A stretch of DNA of 64,000 nucleotides from Teichococcus vastitatis (GCF_003604215.1 NZ_QXGS01000007.1:1-64000), one strand, 5' to 3'. Counted from the first letter of the stretch, positions 1 to 10,730 are shown. Numbers and translations: made by a program. Notes: a model not told the origin generated them from the letters alone.

Positions 1-377
1 GGCCTTCCACCGGTGGCTGGTTCAGCCCAGCGCCGTCATGCGGATGCTCTTCAACGGCATCCCCATCAGGCGGAAAACAACTGCCATCGGGCAGCCAGCT
101 TCGGCCATGCTCTCATCCCGCAGGTGATGCGGCACGCTGCGACAGGACAGGGCGAGACGTGGGCTTCATCGGCTCGCCGCCTTCCTGATGCGGGTGGTGC
201 ATCCCTTCGCCCTGTTGTTCGATGCCGCGCCGACCGGCGGCCCGATCCTGCGGCCGCAGGTGCTGGACCCTTTCGCGTCCCGCCCGGCGCTGCGCCGGAT
301 CACGCGGCCGCCGGTGCGCCTTTCCCCGGCGCCCCGGCGGCCCCACATGCGGCGGCGTGGCATTGGGGCGGAGGCAC
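1..377. other. Left-edge stretch without a confident gene
   Basis: No recognisable product in this stretch. One forward frame is open from the window edge to a TGA at 125-127 (about 41 codons) and could be the 3' end of a gene that starts outside the window. The same frame reopens after the stop, and from an ATG at 188 its third positions are very GC-rich until about 370. It then runs into ycjX in the wrong frame, where that codon bias is lost. I could match neither piece to a family, so this is left as unassigned sequence. Confidence 0.3.
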
Positions 378-1805
378 ATGGCGGCGAATGGCTTGGGGTT
401 GGGCAATCTCGGACTCGACTGGATCGGCAATGGCCTGACCCGCCTCACGGATGAGGCGGAGCGGCTGCTCAATGAAACCACCCTGCGCGTTGCCATCACC
501 GGGCTGAGCCGGTCGGGCAAGACGGTGTTCATCACCTCGCTGATCGCCAACATGCTGGCCATGGGGCGCGGGCGGGACACGCTGCCAGCCCTGTCGCGCA
601 TGATGCGCGAGGGCGGCGAGGAACGGCGCATCCGCTCCGTCCGGCTGGAACCGGCCGGTACCCAGGCGCTGGACTGGTTCGATGCCGCCGACAAGCTGCG
701 CGACCTCGCCGGAGCCAGCCCGCACTGGCCGCCGCGCACCAGTGACCTCGCTTCGGCGAGCCTGACCTTGACGGTGGAGCGCGGCGGCACCTTCGGCACC
801 TGGCTGCCGCCGCGGCGGGTGCGCCTTGAATTGCTGGATTATCCCGGCGAATGGCTGCTCGACCTGCCCCTGCTGGACCAGGGCCACGCGGAATGGTCGG
901 CCGCGACGCTGGACCTGCTGCGCCGCCCGCCGCGCGCCGCCATTGCCGGGGATTTCCTCCATTTCCTGAACAGCCTCGACGCCAATGCGCCGGCCGAGGA
1001 GGCGGTGGCCCGGCGCGGCTTCATGCTGTACCGCGAAATGCTGACGGCGGCGCGAGACCGGCTTGGCCTGCGCTGGCTGCAGCCCGGCCGCTTCCTGGTG
1101 CCCGGTCCTAAAGGCGACAGCCCGATGATGTGGTTCTTTCCGCTGCCGGGGCAGGGATCGCCATCGCCGGGCTCGCTCCGCGAATTGCTGGCGCGCCGCT
1201 TCGATGCCTATCGCGACGATATGCGTGAAAGCTACTTCGACCCGTGGTTCGCCCGCTTCGACCGACAGGTGGTGCTGGTGGACGCGCTGGGCGCGCTCTG
1301 CGCCGGGGAAGGTGCCTTCGAGGATGCGCGGCACGCGGTGGAACAGATCGCCCGCGCCTATGATGCACGCTCCCGCTCGCGCTGGCTGCCCGGCTTCTCG
1401 ACGCTGAAGCGGGTCGCCTTCGTGGCCAGCAAAGCGGATTACGCGCCGGATGTGCAGCGCCCGGCCTTCGAGGACCTGTTCCGCGCCATGGTGGGCGGCG
1501 GCGATGGCGGCCGCATGGTCAACCACCTGGCCGTGTCAGCCCTGCGCTGCACCGAGGAAGGCGAAACCCGGCCGGGCGAGCCGCCGGTGGTCTATGGCGT
1601 ACCGATGGGCGAGCAGCGGCGCCGCCCGTTCCGTCCCGGCCACATTCCTTCCGTGCCGCCGCCTCCGGGCGACGCTTTCTGGCGCCGCCCCTATTTCGAA
1701 TTGCCGGTGTTCCGCCCACCTGTGATCGATCCGGATGGACGGGAAGGTATGCCGCAGATCGGCATGGACCGCCTGCTGGCCTGGCTGCTGGAGGACGCGC
1801 TGTGA
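378..1805 (+). CDS. YcjX-family GTP-binding protein (DUF463)
   Basis: Predicted P-loop NTPase of the YcjX/DUF463 family, associated in proteobacteria with envelope stress; its biochemical role is not well defined. The ATG at 378 gives 475 residues and places the P-loop GLSRSGKT at about residues 42-49, directly after a short amphipathic start, as is usual for the family. The open frame extends further upstream, but those residues are Arg/Pro-rich and look non-coding. The stop overlaps the GTG start of the next gene by four bases, so the two are probably co-translated, matching the common ycjX-ycjF pairing. Confidence 0.88.
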   Translation: MAANGLGLGNLGLDWIGNGLTRLTDEAERLLNETTLRVAITGLSRSGKTVFITSLIANMLAMGRGRDTLPALSRMMREGGEERRIRSVRLEPAGTQALDWFDAADKLRDLAGASPHWPPRTSDLASASLTLTVERGGTFGTWLPPRRVRLELLDYPGEWLLDLPLLDQGHAEWSAATLDLLRRPPRAAIAGDFLHFLNSLDANAPAEEAVARRGFMLYREMLTAARDRLGLRWLQPGRFLVPGPKGDSPMMWFFPLPGQGSPSPGSLRELLARRFDAYRDDMRESYFDPWFARFDRQVVLVDALGALCAGEGAFEDARHAVEQIARAYDARSRSRWLPGFSTLKRVAFVASKADYAPDVQRPAFEDLFRAMVGGGDGGRMVNHLAVSALRCTEEGETRPGEPPVVYGVPMGEQRRRPFRPGHIPSVPPPPGDAFWRRPYFELPVFRPPVIDPDGREGMPQIGMDRLLAWLLEDAL

Positions 1806-2839
1806 TCAACCGACCCGGCAACACCGGTCCTGCCCCCGGGGGGTCCGCCGCTCCCGCCCCGCTGGCTCCGGCTCCGCTGGCTCCCGGCTGGGCGGACGAG
1901 CCCGAAACCGCCACGCGCGACCGGGCCGACACGCTGCGCGCCTCCTTCGATGCCACGCTCGATGCTGCCACGGGGCCGGCGCTGATGGAGCCGGAGGCCG
2001 CGGGCGGGCTGATCCGCCACGGCGAGCCGGCCGCGCTCGGCGTGCCGGACGCCGCCGGACAGGCGGCGGGATGGTTGTCCTCCTTCGGCAGCTTCGGCGC
2101 CGCGGCGGCGCTGCTGGTGCTCGGCTCCTTCGGCCTCGGGCTGGGGCTGATGATCGACGATTTGTTCAATGCCTCGCCGGTGCTGGGCTGGCTCGGCAGT
2201 GGTCTCGGCATCGGCGTCGGCGCCACCATGCTGTGGGGGCTGGGGCGCGAATGGCGGGCGCTGCGCCGGCTGGATGCGCTGGAGGACCTCGCCCGCACGG
2301 TGCGCGACGCGCCTGACAAGACCCCGCCGCCGCGCGTCCTGATCCGCTGGGCCGAAGGCGTGGCGGAGCGCCTGCCGGAAGCATCCGCCGCCGTGGCGGA
2401 ACTCGGCCGCGCCGCCACCATGGAGGAAGCGCGCGGTCTGCTGCACACCGGGCTGATGCCGATCCTGGATGCGCGGGTGAAGGCGCTAGGCTGGCAATCG
2501 GCACGGCAGGTGTTTCTCACCGCCGCCGTGCTGCCGTCGCCAGCGCTGGATGCGGCGGCCATGGCGCTGATCGGGCTCCGGTTGATGCGGCAGGTGGCGG
2601 TGCTGCACGGCGTCAGGCCGGGCGCGGCGGTGCTGTGGCGCCTGCTGCGGCGGCTGGCCTTCTCCGCCGGACTTACCGCCGGTGTCGATCTGGCCGTGGA
2701 GGCCGGCGTGGAGCAGCTGGTGGAGGGCCATGCCGCCAGGCTCGCGGGCGGTGCGGCGGGTGCCGCGGTGGCGGCGCGTCGCATGACACGGCTGGCGGCG
2801 CTGTGCGCCGAGGCCTGCCGCCCGGTGCCGCGGCGCTGA
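1802..2839 (+). CDS. YcjF-like inner-membrane protein (TIGR01620/DUF697)
   Basis: Membrane partner of the upstream YcjX-like GTPase. The 345-residue product has an Ala/Pro-rich cytoplasmic N-terminus, two adjacent hydrophobic segments at about residues 96-118 and 125-147, and a C-terminal DUF697-like region rich in Ala, Leu and Gly. It starts with GTG in a GTGA overlap with the ycjX stop, which strongly suggests translational coupling. The function of the family is poorly known; identification rests on the membrane architecture and on the gene pairing. Confidence 0.8.
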   Translation: MINRPGNTGPAPGGSAAPAPLAPAPLAPGWADEPETATRDRADTLRASFDATLDAATGPALMEPEAAGGLIRHGEPAALGVPDAAGQAAGWLSSFGSFGAAAALLVLGSFGLGLGLMIDDLFNASPVLGWLGSGLGIGVGATMLWGLGREWRALRRLDALEDLARTVRDAPDKTPPPRVLIRWAEGVAERLPEASAAVAELGRAATMEEARGLLHTGLMPILDARVKALGWQSARQVFLTAAVLPSPALDAAAMALIGLRLMRQVAVLHGVRPGAAVLWRLLRRLAFSAGLTAGVDLAVEAGVEQLVEGHAARLAGGAAGAAVAARRMTRLAALCAEACRPVPRR

Positions 2840-2907
2840 TGCGCCCTCGTTAATGGCATAACGGTGATGCTGCGCCGCACCCTTGCGGGCGGCGCATCCG
2901 GGGGCAC

Positions 2908-4074
2908 ATGCTCCAGGCCATGCCCGACAGCCAGCAGGAACTGACCCTTCGCCTGCATCCCGCCATCGCCGAAATCCCCGCGGCGGAATGGGATGCGTGC
3001 GCCGGTCCGGACAATCCGTTCACCAGCCACGCCTTCCTGTCCGCCCTGGAAGACAGCGGCTCGGCCAGCCCGCGCACCGGCTGGCTGCCGCAGCACGCGG
3101 CGCTGCGCGACGCGGCCGGGCGGCTGATGGCCGTGGCACCGACCTATGCCAAGAGCCATTCCTATGGCGAGTACGTGTTCGACCATGCCTGGGCCAACGC
3201 GCTGGAACGGGCCGGCGGCCGATATTACCCGAAGCTGCAGGTGGCGGTTCCGTTCAGCCCGGTGCCGGGCGGGCGGCTGCTGGTGCGGCCGGGTTCGGGC
3301 ATCGCGCTGGCCGGGCTGGGGGAAGCGCTGGCCCAGGCGGCGGAGCAGCTGGAACTGTCCTCGGCGCACGTCACCTTCTGCACGGAGGCGGAATGGCGGG
3401 CGCTGGGCGAGGTCGGCTGGCTGCAGCGCATCGGCACCCAGTTCCATTGGCAGAACGAGGGCTATGGAAGCTTCGAGGATTTCCTGGGCGCGTTGTCCAG
3501 CCGCAAGCGCAAGCAACTGCGGCGGGAACGGCGGGACGCCCAAGCCGCCGGCCTCACCTTCCGCACCCTGCAGGGCGCCGCCATCACGCCGCTTCACTGG
3601 GACGCCTTTCACCGCTTCTACATGGACACGGTGGACCGCAAATGGGGCAGCGCCTACCTGACCGAACGCTTCTGGCCGCTGCTGTCGGAGCGGCTGGGCG
3701 ACCGCGTGGTGCTGATGGCCGCCGAGCGGGACGGCGAGCCGGTGGCGGGCGCGCTGAACCTGATGGGCCGGGACGCGTTATATGGCCGCAACTGGGGCGC
3801 CGTGGTTGAGGCGCCGTTCCTGCACTTCGAGCTCTGCTATTACCAAGCCATCGACTTTGCCATCGCCCAGGGCCTGAAGCGGGTGGAGGCGGGAGCGCAG
3901 GGTCAGCACAAGATCCAGCGCGGCTATCTGCCGGTGCCGACTTATTCCGCCCACTGGATCCGCCACCGCGGCCTGCGCCGGGCGGTAGCCGAGTTCCTGG
4001 ACGCCGAGCGGCCCGCCATGATCGAGGAAATGGGCCAGTTGGCCGATGCTTCGCCGTTTCGTGAGGTGGGCTGA
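2908..4074 (+). CDS. FemAB-like GNAT-fold acyltransferase (DUF482)
   Basis: A 388-residue protein of the peptidogalycan/DUF482 family, which has a GNAT-like fold related to FemAB aminoacyltransferases. Typical features are the early NPFTSHAFLSALE segment, the LYGRNWG and HFELCYYQAIDFAI segments, and the end GAQGQHKIQRGY. Substrates of this family are not established, though cell-wall or aminoacyl transfer is often suggested. It begins about 70 bases after the DUF697 gene and may be read with it. A second ATG lies 12 bases downstream at 2920. No signal peptide is seen, so it is probably cytosolic. Confidence 0.85.
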   Translation: MLQAMPDSQQELTLRLHPAIAEIPAAEWDACAGPDNPFTSHAFLSALEDSGSASPRTGWLPQHAALRDAAGRLMAVAPTYAKSHSYGEYVFDHAWANALERAGGRYYPKLQVAVPFSPVPGGRLLVRPGSGIALAGLGEALAQAAEQLELSSAHVTFCTEAEWRALGEVGWLQRIGTQFHWQNEGYGSFEDFLGALSSRKRKQLRRERRDAQAAGLTFRTLQGAAITPLHWDAFHRFYMDTVDRKWGSAYLTERFWPLLSERLGDRVVLMAAERDGEPVAGALNLMGRDALYGRNWGAVVEAPFLHFELCYYQAIDFAIAQGLKRVEAGAQGQHKIQRGYLPVPTYSAHWIRHRGLRRAVAEFLDAERPAMIEEMGQLADASPFREVG

Positions 4075-4082
4075 TACCGCAT

Positions 4083-4100
4083 CTCACCGATTTGGGTGAG
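4083..4100. promoter_or_regulatory. 18-bp dyad upstream of the LuxR-type regulator
   Basis: A perfect 6-bp inverted repeat, CTCACC and GGTGAG, separated by six bases. It lies 8 bases after the upstream stop codon and about 70 bases before the regulator start. No T-tract follows, so it looks more like a protein-binding dyad than an intrinsic terminator. Autoregulation by the adjacent LuxR-type protein is a guess. Confidence 0.35.
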
Positions 4101-4169
4101 TCTGCTTTCGTTCCGTTGGGCTAACACTCTGAGGAACAGGCGAAACGCCAGCCTCGGAGGTGGAATGAC

Positions 4170-5297
4170 ATGGCTGATCCACGGGATCTGGCGCTCGGTC
4201 TCTACGACGCCGTGTTGCAGGGGCAACCACTGGAAAAGTCGTTGGGCGCCATCGCCGCTGCACTTGATGCCCAGACCGGCTTCATCGCGCGGCTCGGGCT
4301 GCAGCATGGCCGGCCGGTTGATGCGACCGACTTCACGTCGCACCATTTGTCGATCGAGACGCTGCACGAATATGCCCGCGACTGGCTGCCGCATGACCCC
4401 CGGGCCGCGGCCATGCACTGGGAAACCGAAGGCGTGGTCAATCTCGGGCGCCTCTGCCCGGTGTCGGAATTTCTCCGCTCGACCTACTGGAACGAATTCG
4501 GCGCCCACAAGGAGCCTTGCGTGCACACGTTGGCCGCCAGCTTCATCGAGGCGGAAGACCTGCATGGTTCCCTGATCGTGCATCGCCCACCGGAGCGGCC
4601 CCCTTTCGGGACCGCGGAAGAGCAGCTGATGGCCACGCTCTACCCGCATCTGCGCCAAGCCCTGCTGGCGCGGGCGCGGCTGGGATCGGAGCAGCGGCGG
4701 GAGGCGTGGCTGGAGGCCGGGCTGGACGCGATGCGCCAGGGTGTGGCGGTGCTGGACGCCGCCGGCCGGCTGTGCCACGCGAATGCCGCGCTGGAAGCCA
4801 TGGCCGCGCAGCGGGACGGGCTGGCCATCGGCCCGGACGGCCTGCTGCTGACCGATCAGGCCACCATGGCCCAGGCGCGGCATGCGCTGGGAATCGCGGT
4901 GGCGGTGTCGGGGGGGCGGATCCGCCTGTTGCCGGACGGGATGAGCTTTGCGGTGCCTCGCCCCTCCGGCAAGGCGCCCTGGCTGGTGCAGATGTTGCCG
5001 CTGCGGCGCGCCGAGCAGGGCAGCCTCGCCGGGTTGCAGGGCGCCGTGGCGGTGGTGACCGATGGCGCCACGCGCCGTCCACCCTCGGCGCTGCTGCTGC
5101 AGAAGCTCCTCGGCCTGACGCCGGCGGAGGCCGATCTGGCGGCCGCCCTGGCGCAGGGCCGCGACATCGCGGAGCAGGCGCGCCGCAGGCGGGTTTCGCG
5201 CGAAACCCTGCGCAGCCACCTGGCGGCGATCCGGCGCAAGACGGGATGCCGGCGCCAGGCCGAGCTGGTGGCGCTGGTGCTGCGGCTCGGCGGCTAA
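4170..5297 (+). CDS. LuxR-type helix-turn-helix transcriptional regulator
   Basis: A 375-residue regulator. The last 60 or so residues form a GerE/LuxR-type HTH, from LGLTPAEADLAAALAQG through RRVSRETLRSHLAAIRRKTG. The N-terminal two-thirds resemble a PAS/GAF-like sensor, including a PAS-like stretch LDAAGRLCHANAALEAM. There is no receiver domain, so it is probably not a classical response regulator. The ATG at 4170 is preceded by GGAGG at 4156-4160. It lies just upstream of, and codirectional with, a CUT1 sugar ABC operon, so control of that locus is likely but not shown. Confidence 0.85.
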   Translation: MADPRDLALGLYDAVLQGQPLEKSLGAIAAALDAQTGFIARLGLQHGRPVDATDFTSHHLSIETLHEYARDWLPHDPRAAAMHWETEGVVNLGRLCPVSEFLRSTYWNEFGAHKEPCVHTLAASFIEAEDLHGSLIVHRPPERPPFGTAEEQLMATLYPHLRQALLARARLGSEQRREAWLEAGLDAMRQGVAVLDAAGRLCHANAALEAMAAQRDGLAIGPDGLLLTDQATMAQARHALGIAVAVSGGRIRLLPDGMSFAVPRPSGKAPWLVQMLPLRRAEQGSLAGLQGAVAVVTDGATRRPPSALLLQKLLGLTPAEADLAAALAQGRDIAEQARRRRVSRETLRSHLAAIRRKTGCRRQAELVALVLRLGG

Positions 5298-5439
5298 AAC
5301 AACATCGTCAACGGCACCGCTTCAGCCGGCTGCGCTGAAGCATTGCAAGAACACGGCGCCACCGCCTAACCTCGCGCTGCAACGAGTGGCCATAAGGCCC
5401 GTGGCGGCAGAGGCCGCCCGTGCAAGGAGGTTTTCGGAC

Positions 5440-6795
5440 ATGGAAGGCAACGGGATTTCCCGTCGTGGCGTGCTGCGCGCTGGTGCGCTAGGCGTCGCGG
5501 CCAGCACCCTGCCCCTGGTGAACGTGCATGGCCAGAGCTCCGGCGGAAGGCTGGCGCTGGGCCTGTGGGACCACTGGGTTCCCGCCGGCAATGACGCGAT
5601 GCGTAAGATCGTCATGGACTGGGGGCAGAAGAACCGGGTCGAGATCCAGCTCGACTTCATCACCTCGGTCGGCAGCAAGAACCTGCTGACCATCGCCGCC
5701 GAGAGCCAGGCGCGGCAGGGCCACGACATGCTCTCCTTCCCGACCTGGGAGGTGCATTCCAAGTCCAACCTGCTGGAGCCGCTCGACGACGTGATGGGCC
5801 GCCTGCAGGAGAAGTATGGCGGGCTGAACCCGATCACCGAGTATCTCGCCAAGGTCGAGGGAACGTGGCGGGCGGTGCCGGCCATCTCCGGCAGCCAGAA
5901 CAAGCCGGCGATCGGCCGTTTCGACCTGCTGAAGCAGCATGCCGGGCTGGACGTGCAGGCAATGTACCCGGCCGCCGACAAGGCCGGCCCGGGCGCCGAT
6001 GAATGGAACTGGGACCGCTTCCTGAAGGCGGCCGAGTCGATGCAGAAGGCGGGCACGCCATTCGGCCTGCCAGTCGGCCAGTTCCCCGACGCCACCGACT
6101 GGATCGGCAGCCTGTTCCAGTCCTTTGGCGCGACGCTGGTCAATAAGGATGGCGACATCACCGCCAAGTCGGACAGCGTGCGCCAGGTGCTGGACTACGC
6201 AAAGCGGCTCTGCGCGTTCCTGCCGAACGACGTGTTCTCCTGGGACGACGCCTCCAACAACCGGGCGCTGATCTCCGGCAAGTCGGCGCTGATTTTCAAC
6301 CCGCCCAGCGCTTGGGCAGTGGCGCAGCGCGATGCGCCGGATGTCGCGAAGCAGTGCTGGACCTTCCCGGCGCCGGCCGGCAGCAACGGGCGCTTCACGC
6401 CCTACTTGCCCTATTTCTGGGGGGTATGGAGCTTCAGCCGCAACAAGGGCGCGGCCAAGGCGCTGATCGAGCATCTCAGCCAGCGCGAGCAGGCGCAGGC
6501 GATGGTCGCCGCCAGCAACGGCTACGACATTCCGCCCTTCGACAGCATGACCGACTTCGACACCTGGCGCACGGAGGGGCCGCCGCAAGGCGTCGTCTAC
6601 AACTACCCTGTCCGGCCGCACCACAACGCGAAGCAGTTCGTGGCCTGCAATCCGGCGCCGCCGGCGATGGCGGTGCAGATGTACAATCAGTCGATTCAGG
6701 CAAAGATGATCGCACGCGTGTCGCAGAACAACGAATCGATCGACAGCGCCATTCGCTGGGCGGAACAGGAGCTGGAAGGATTCCAGCGCGGCTGA
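5440..6795 (+). CDS. CUT1 sugar ABC transporter substrate-binding protein
   Basis: Periplasmic extracellular solute-binding protein (SBP family 1) of about 451 residues. The start at 5440 is chosen because AAGGAGG stands at 5424-5430 and because the N-terminus then carries a twin-arginine-like signal (ISRRGVLRAGALGVAAS) ending near VHGQ. The mature part contains LWDHWVPAGNDAM, an IQLDFIT strand and W-rich C-terminal segments typical of carbohydrate binders. It heads a gene set of two permeases, an ATPase and two dehydrogenases. The substrate cannot be read from sequence; a sugar, polyol or glycerol phosphate are all possible. Confidence 0.9.
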   Translation: MEGNGISRRGVLRAGALGVAASTLPLVNVHGQSSGGRLALGLWDHWVPAGNDAMRKIVMDWGQKNRVEIQLDFITSVGSKNLLTIAAESQARQGHDMLSFPTWEVHSKSNLLEPLDDVMGRLQEKYGGLNPITEYLAKVEGTWRAVPAISGSQNKPAIGRFDLLKQHAGLDVQAMYPAADKAGPGADEWNWDRFLKAAESMQKAGTPFGLPVGQFPDATDWIGSLFQSFGATLVNKDGDITAKSDSVRQVLDYAKRLCAFLPNDVFSWDDASNNRALISGKSALIFNPPSAWAVAQRDAPDVAKQCWTFPAPAGSNGRFTPYLPYFWGVWSFSRNKGAAKALIEHLSQREQAQAMVAASNGYDIPPFDSMTDFDTWRTEGPPQGVVYNYPVRPHHNAKQFVACNPAPPAMAVQMYNQSIQAKMIARVSQNNESIDSAIRWAEQELEGFQRG

Positions 6796-6885
6796 GCCGT
6801 ACCGGAGAAACCGTGAGGACGCGCGCGGGGGAGATTGATTCCCGCGCGCGAAGTCTCATCTCCCGCCACCGCGAGGGAACCTGAC

Positions 6886-7821
6886 ATGTCCCAAGGCACG
6901 CTATCCAGCCCCGTCGCGCCGGCCGTCGTCTCGCCGCAGAGCACGCTGCGGCGGCTGGCACGGCGCAATTCCACCGTGGCCTTCCTGCTTACCCTGCCGC
7001 TGATCCTGCTCGTGCTTGGACTGGTGGTGTATCCATTCTTCTACGCGCTCTACCTCGCCACGCTGAACAAGCGCATGACGCGCTTCATCGGCTGGGACAA
7101 CTTCACCTTCCTGTTCGGACGGCAGACCTTCTGGGACGTGGTGTTCCAGTCGGTGCTGTTTGCCGTCTCGGCGGTGGTGCTGAAGGCGCTGATCGGCTTC
7201 ATCCTGGCGCATGTGCTGCACGCGCTTCCGGCCAAGGGGCAGCGCAAGTGGCGCGGCATGCTGCTGGTGCCCTGGGTGATCCCGCCCGCCATCTCGACGC
7301 TGGCTTGGTGGTGGCTGTTCGATCCTTCCTACTCCGCCTTCAACTGGGCGCTGATGGGCATCGGCGTCGATCCGGTCCCTTGGCTCGGCACCAGCGGCTG
7401 GGCGCGCTTCTCGGTGATTCTGGTCAACGTCTGGTACGGCTCGCCCTTCTTCATGATTATGTACTTGGCGGCGCTGAAGTCGGTGCCTGACCAGCTCTAC
7501 GAGGCGGCGGCGATCGACGGCGCCACGGGATGGCAGAAGCTGCGCTTTGTCACCTTCCCGATGATGCGCAACATCATCTCGATCACCGTGCTGTTCAGCC
7601 TGATCGTCACCTTCGCCAACTTCGACATCGTCCGCATCCTGACCAATGGCGGCCCGCTGGACTCGACGCATGTCTTCGCGACCTACGCTTTCCAGGTCGG
7701 TATCCAATCGGGCGACATCCCGCTTGGCGCCACCATCAGTCTGTTCATGTTCCCGCTGCTCGCGGTCTTCGCCATCTTCATCCTGCGTGGGGTGAACCGG
7801 CGCAACAAGGAGATGGCTTGA
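6886..7821 (+). CDS. CUT1 sugar ABC permease, MalF/UgpA-like
   Basis: Inner-membrane permease of about 311 residues with six predicted transmembrane segments. The conserved EAA loop, YEAAAIDGATGWQKLRFVTFP, lies about two-thirds along and is the docking site for the ATPase. The ATG at 6886 is preferred over an upstream in-frame ATG because the hydrophobic first segment then follows a normal 30-residue cytoplasmic tail. It precedes the second permease by a single base after its stop, an operon arrangement. It should pair with the MalG-like protein that follows. Confidence 0.9.
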   Translation: MSQGTLSSPVAPAVVSPQSTLRRLARRNSTVAFLLTLPLILLVLGLVVYPFFYALYLATLNKRMTRFIGWDNFTFLFGRQTFWDVVFQSVLFAVSAVVLKALIGFILAHVLHALPAKGQRKWRGMLLVPWVIPPAISTLAWWWLFDPSYSAFNWALMGIGVDPVPWLGTSGWARFSVILVNVWYGSPFFMIMYLAALKSVPDQLYEAAAIDGATGWQKLRFVTFPMMRNIISITVLFSLIVTFANFDIVRILTNGGPLDSTHVFATYAFQVGIQSGDIPLGATISLFMFPLLAVFAIFILRGVNRRNKEMA

Positions 7822-7822
7822 G

Positions 7823-8719
7823 ATGAGCGCCACAGCCGCGACCTCCACCTATACACCCGTCGAGCGCAAGCAGGGCAGCCTCAAGCGGGAGCGCCGCTGG
7901 GCGATGATCGGCGCATACATCGCGCTGGCGGTGTTCGTCGTGTTCTTCATGATGCCACCCTTCCACATGCTGATGACCAGCCTGAAGAGCAGCGGCGAGA
8001 TCGCCGACCTCTCCGGCAACCCCTGGCTCGTCAGTGCGCCGACGCTGCAGAATTATTGGGAGCTGATGACGGAGGGGAACTACCTCATCCATTTCCGCAA
8101 TTCGATCATCGTCACCGCCTGCACGGTTGCCATCACCATGGTGATCTCGACCCTGGCGGCCTTCGCCCTGGCGCGGATGAAATTCTGGGGCAGCACGACG
8201 CTCGCCACCGGTGTCTTCCTCACCTACCTGGTGCCGGAGACGCTGCTGTTCATCCCGATGTTTCAGATCATCGGCGGCCTCGGCCTCTACAACAATCTCT
8301 GGGCCATGGTGCTGATCTTCCCGACCATGACGGTGCCCTTCTGCACCTGGATCATGATCGGCTACTTCGCTTCCATCCCGAAGGAACTGGACGAGGCGGC
8401 GCTGATCGACGGCGCCGGCCACCTGCAGATGCTGTGGAAGATCTTCATTCCCGTGGCGCTGCCGGGGATCCTCGCCGCGATGATCTTTGCCTTCACCGTA
8501 TCCTGGGCGGCATTCATCTACCCGATCGCCTTCCTGGTCTCCTCTGACCAGATGGTACTGACGGTGGGCATCGTGTCCGACCTGATCCGCGCCGACACCT
8601 TCCAGTGGGGCAAGATCATGGCCGGCGCGCTGATGGCGGCCTTGCCGCCCCTGCTCGTCTACGCTTTCCTGATGGACTACTACATCGCCGGGCTCACCGC
8701 CGGCGCCACCAAGGGCTGA
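7823..8719 (+). CDS. CUT1 sugar ABC permease, MalG/UgpE-like
   Basis: Second permease subunit of 298 residues with six hydrophobic segments and the EAA motif ELDEAALIDGAGHLQMLWKIF followed by PVALPG. The first segment (IGAYIALAVFVVFFMMPPF) and the N-terminal KSSGEI region are typical of the MalG side of these heterodimers. It starts one base after the first permease stops and is followed at 45 bases by the ATPase gene. Confidence 0.9.
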   Translation: MSATAATSTYTPVERKQGSLKRERRWAMIGAYIALAVFVVFFMMPPFHMLMTSLKSSGEIADLSGNPWLVSAPTLQNYWELMTEGNYLIHFRNSIIVTACTVAITMVISTLAAFALARMKFWGSTTLATGVFLTYLVPETLLFIPMFQIIGGLGLYNNLWAMVLIFPTMTVPFCTWIMIGYFASIPKELDEAALIDGAGHLQMLWKIFIPVALPGILAAMIFAFTVSWAAFIYPIAFLVSSDQMVLTVGIVSDLIRADTFQWGKIMAGALMAALPPLLVYAFLMDYYIAGLTAGATKG

Positions 8720-8764
8720 GGCCGCGAAGACGGTCAGAGATCAAGCGCAGGGAGATCCAAGAGA

Positions 8765-9861
<1,097 letters not shown>

Positions 9862-9865
<4 letters not shown>

Positions 9866-10629
9866 GCGGCGGCACCACGAGCGGCAAGACCGCCTGGATC
9901 ACCGGCGCCGGCTCCGGCATCGGTCAGGCGACGGCGGTGGCGCTGGCCAAGGCCGGCTATCGGCTGGCGCTGTCCGGCCGGCGCGAGGAGAAGCTGCGCG
10001 AGACTGCCGGCATGATCGGCGGGAACGCGCTGGTGCTGCCGCTCGACGTCACCGATTCCGCCGCCGTGCAGGCCGCGGCAAAGCGCGTGGCGGAGGAGTT
10101 GGGCGGGCCGGACCTGCTGGTCAACAACGCCGGCTCCAACGTGCCGCGGCGCCACTGGCATCAGCTGGTGCCGGAGGACGTGGAACGCGTGCTGGACGCC
10201 AACCTCACCGCGCCCTTCATGACCAGCCTGGCCGTGCTGCCGGCGATGAAGGCGCGCGGCGGTGGGCTGATCGTGCAGATCGCCTCGATCGCCGGCAAGG
10301 GCACCTCGGCGGTGTCCGGGCCCGGCTACATCGCGGCGAAATCGGGCTTCGTGGCCCTGTCCGCCACGCTGAACGCCGAGAACGGCATCCACAACATCCG
10401 CTCCACCTGCATCTGCCCGGGCGAGGTGGCGACGCCGATCCTCGACAAGCGCCCGGTGCCGGTGTCGGCCGAGGACCGCGCCCGGTTGCTGCAGGCCGAG
10501 GACATCGCCGCCGCCGTGCTGTTCGTGGCCGGGCTGCCCGACCGCGTCTGCCTGACGGAGATGCTGGTGATGCCGACCTATGAGCGCCTCGGCGCCGAAT
10601 GGGCGAGGCAGGTCGCCGCCATGCCGTGA
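9862..10629 (+). CDS. SDR-family NAD(P)-dependent oxidoreductase
   Basis: Classical short-chain dehydrogenase of 255 residues. The nucleotide-binding TGAGSGIG motif is at 14-21, NNAG near 88-91, the catalytic Ser in QIASIAG near 142, and YIAAK (Tyr156, Lys160). The start codon is GTG within a GTGA overlap with the ABC ATPase, so it is probably translationally coupled and acts on the imported substrate or a product of it. The exact substrate is unknown. A strong hairpin follows the stop. Confidence 0.88.
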
Positions 10630-10635
10630 CGTGGC

Positions 10636-10665
10636 CGCGCCGGGAGGGGTGGCCCTCCCGGCGCG
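10636..10665 (+). repeat. 13-bp perfect-stem intercistronic hairpin
   Basis: Perfect inverted repeat with arms at 10636-10648 and 10653-10665 and a four-base GTGG loop. It lies 7 bases after the SDR stop and 65 bases before the next dehydrogenase start. No T-run follows, so it may act as an mRNA-stabilising or processing hairpin or as a weak terminator. Confidence 0.6.
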
Positions 10666-10730
10666 ACGGCGCCATGCTGTTCCTCTCCCCGGCCACACAC
10701 GAAGCCGGGCCACGCGCGGAGAGGAACGGA

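Noticed and set aside
188-454. An 88-codon frame overlapping the start of ycjX
   Set aside because: Third-position GC is high at first but collapses once it enters ycjX; no homology and no ribosome site.
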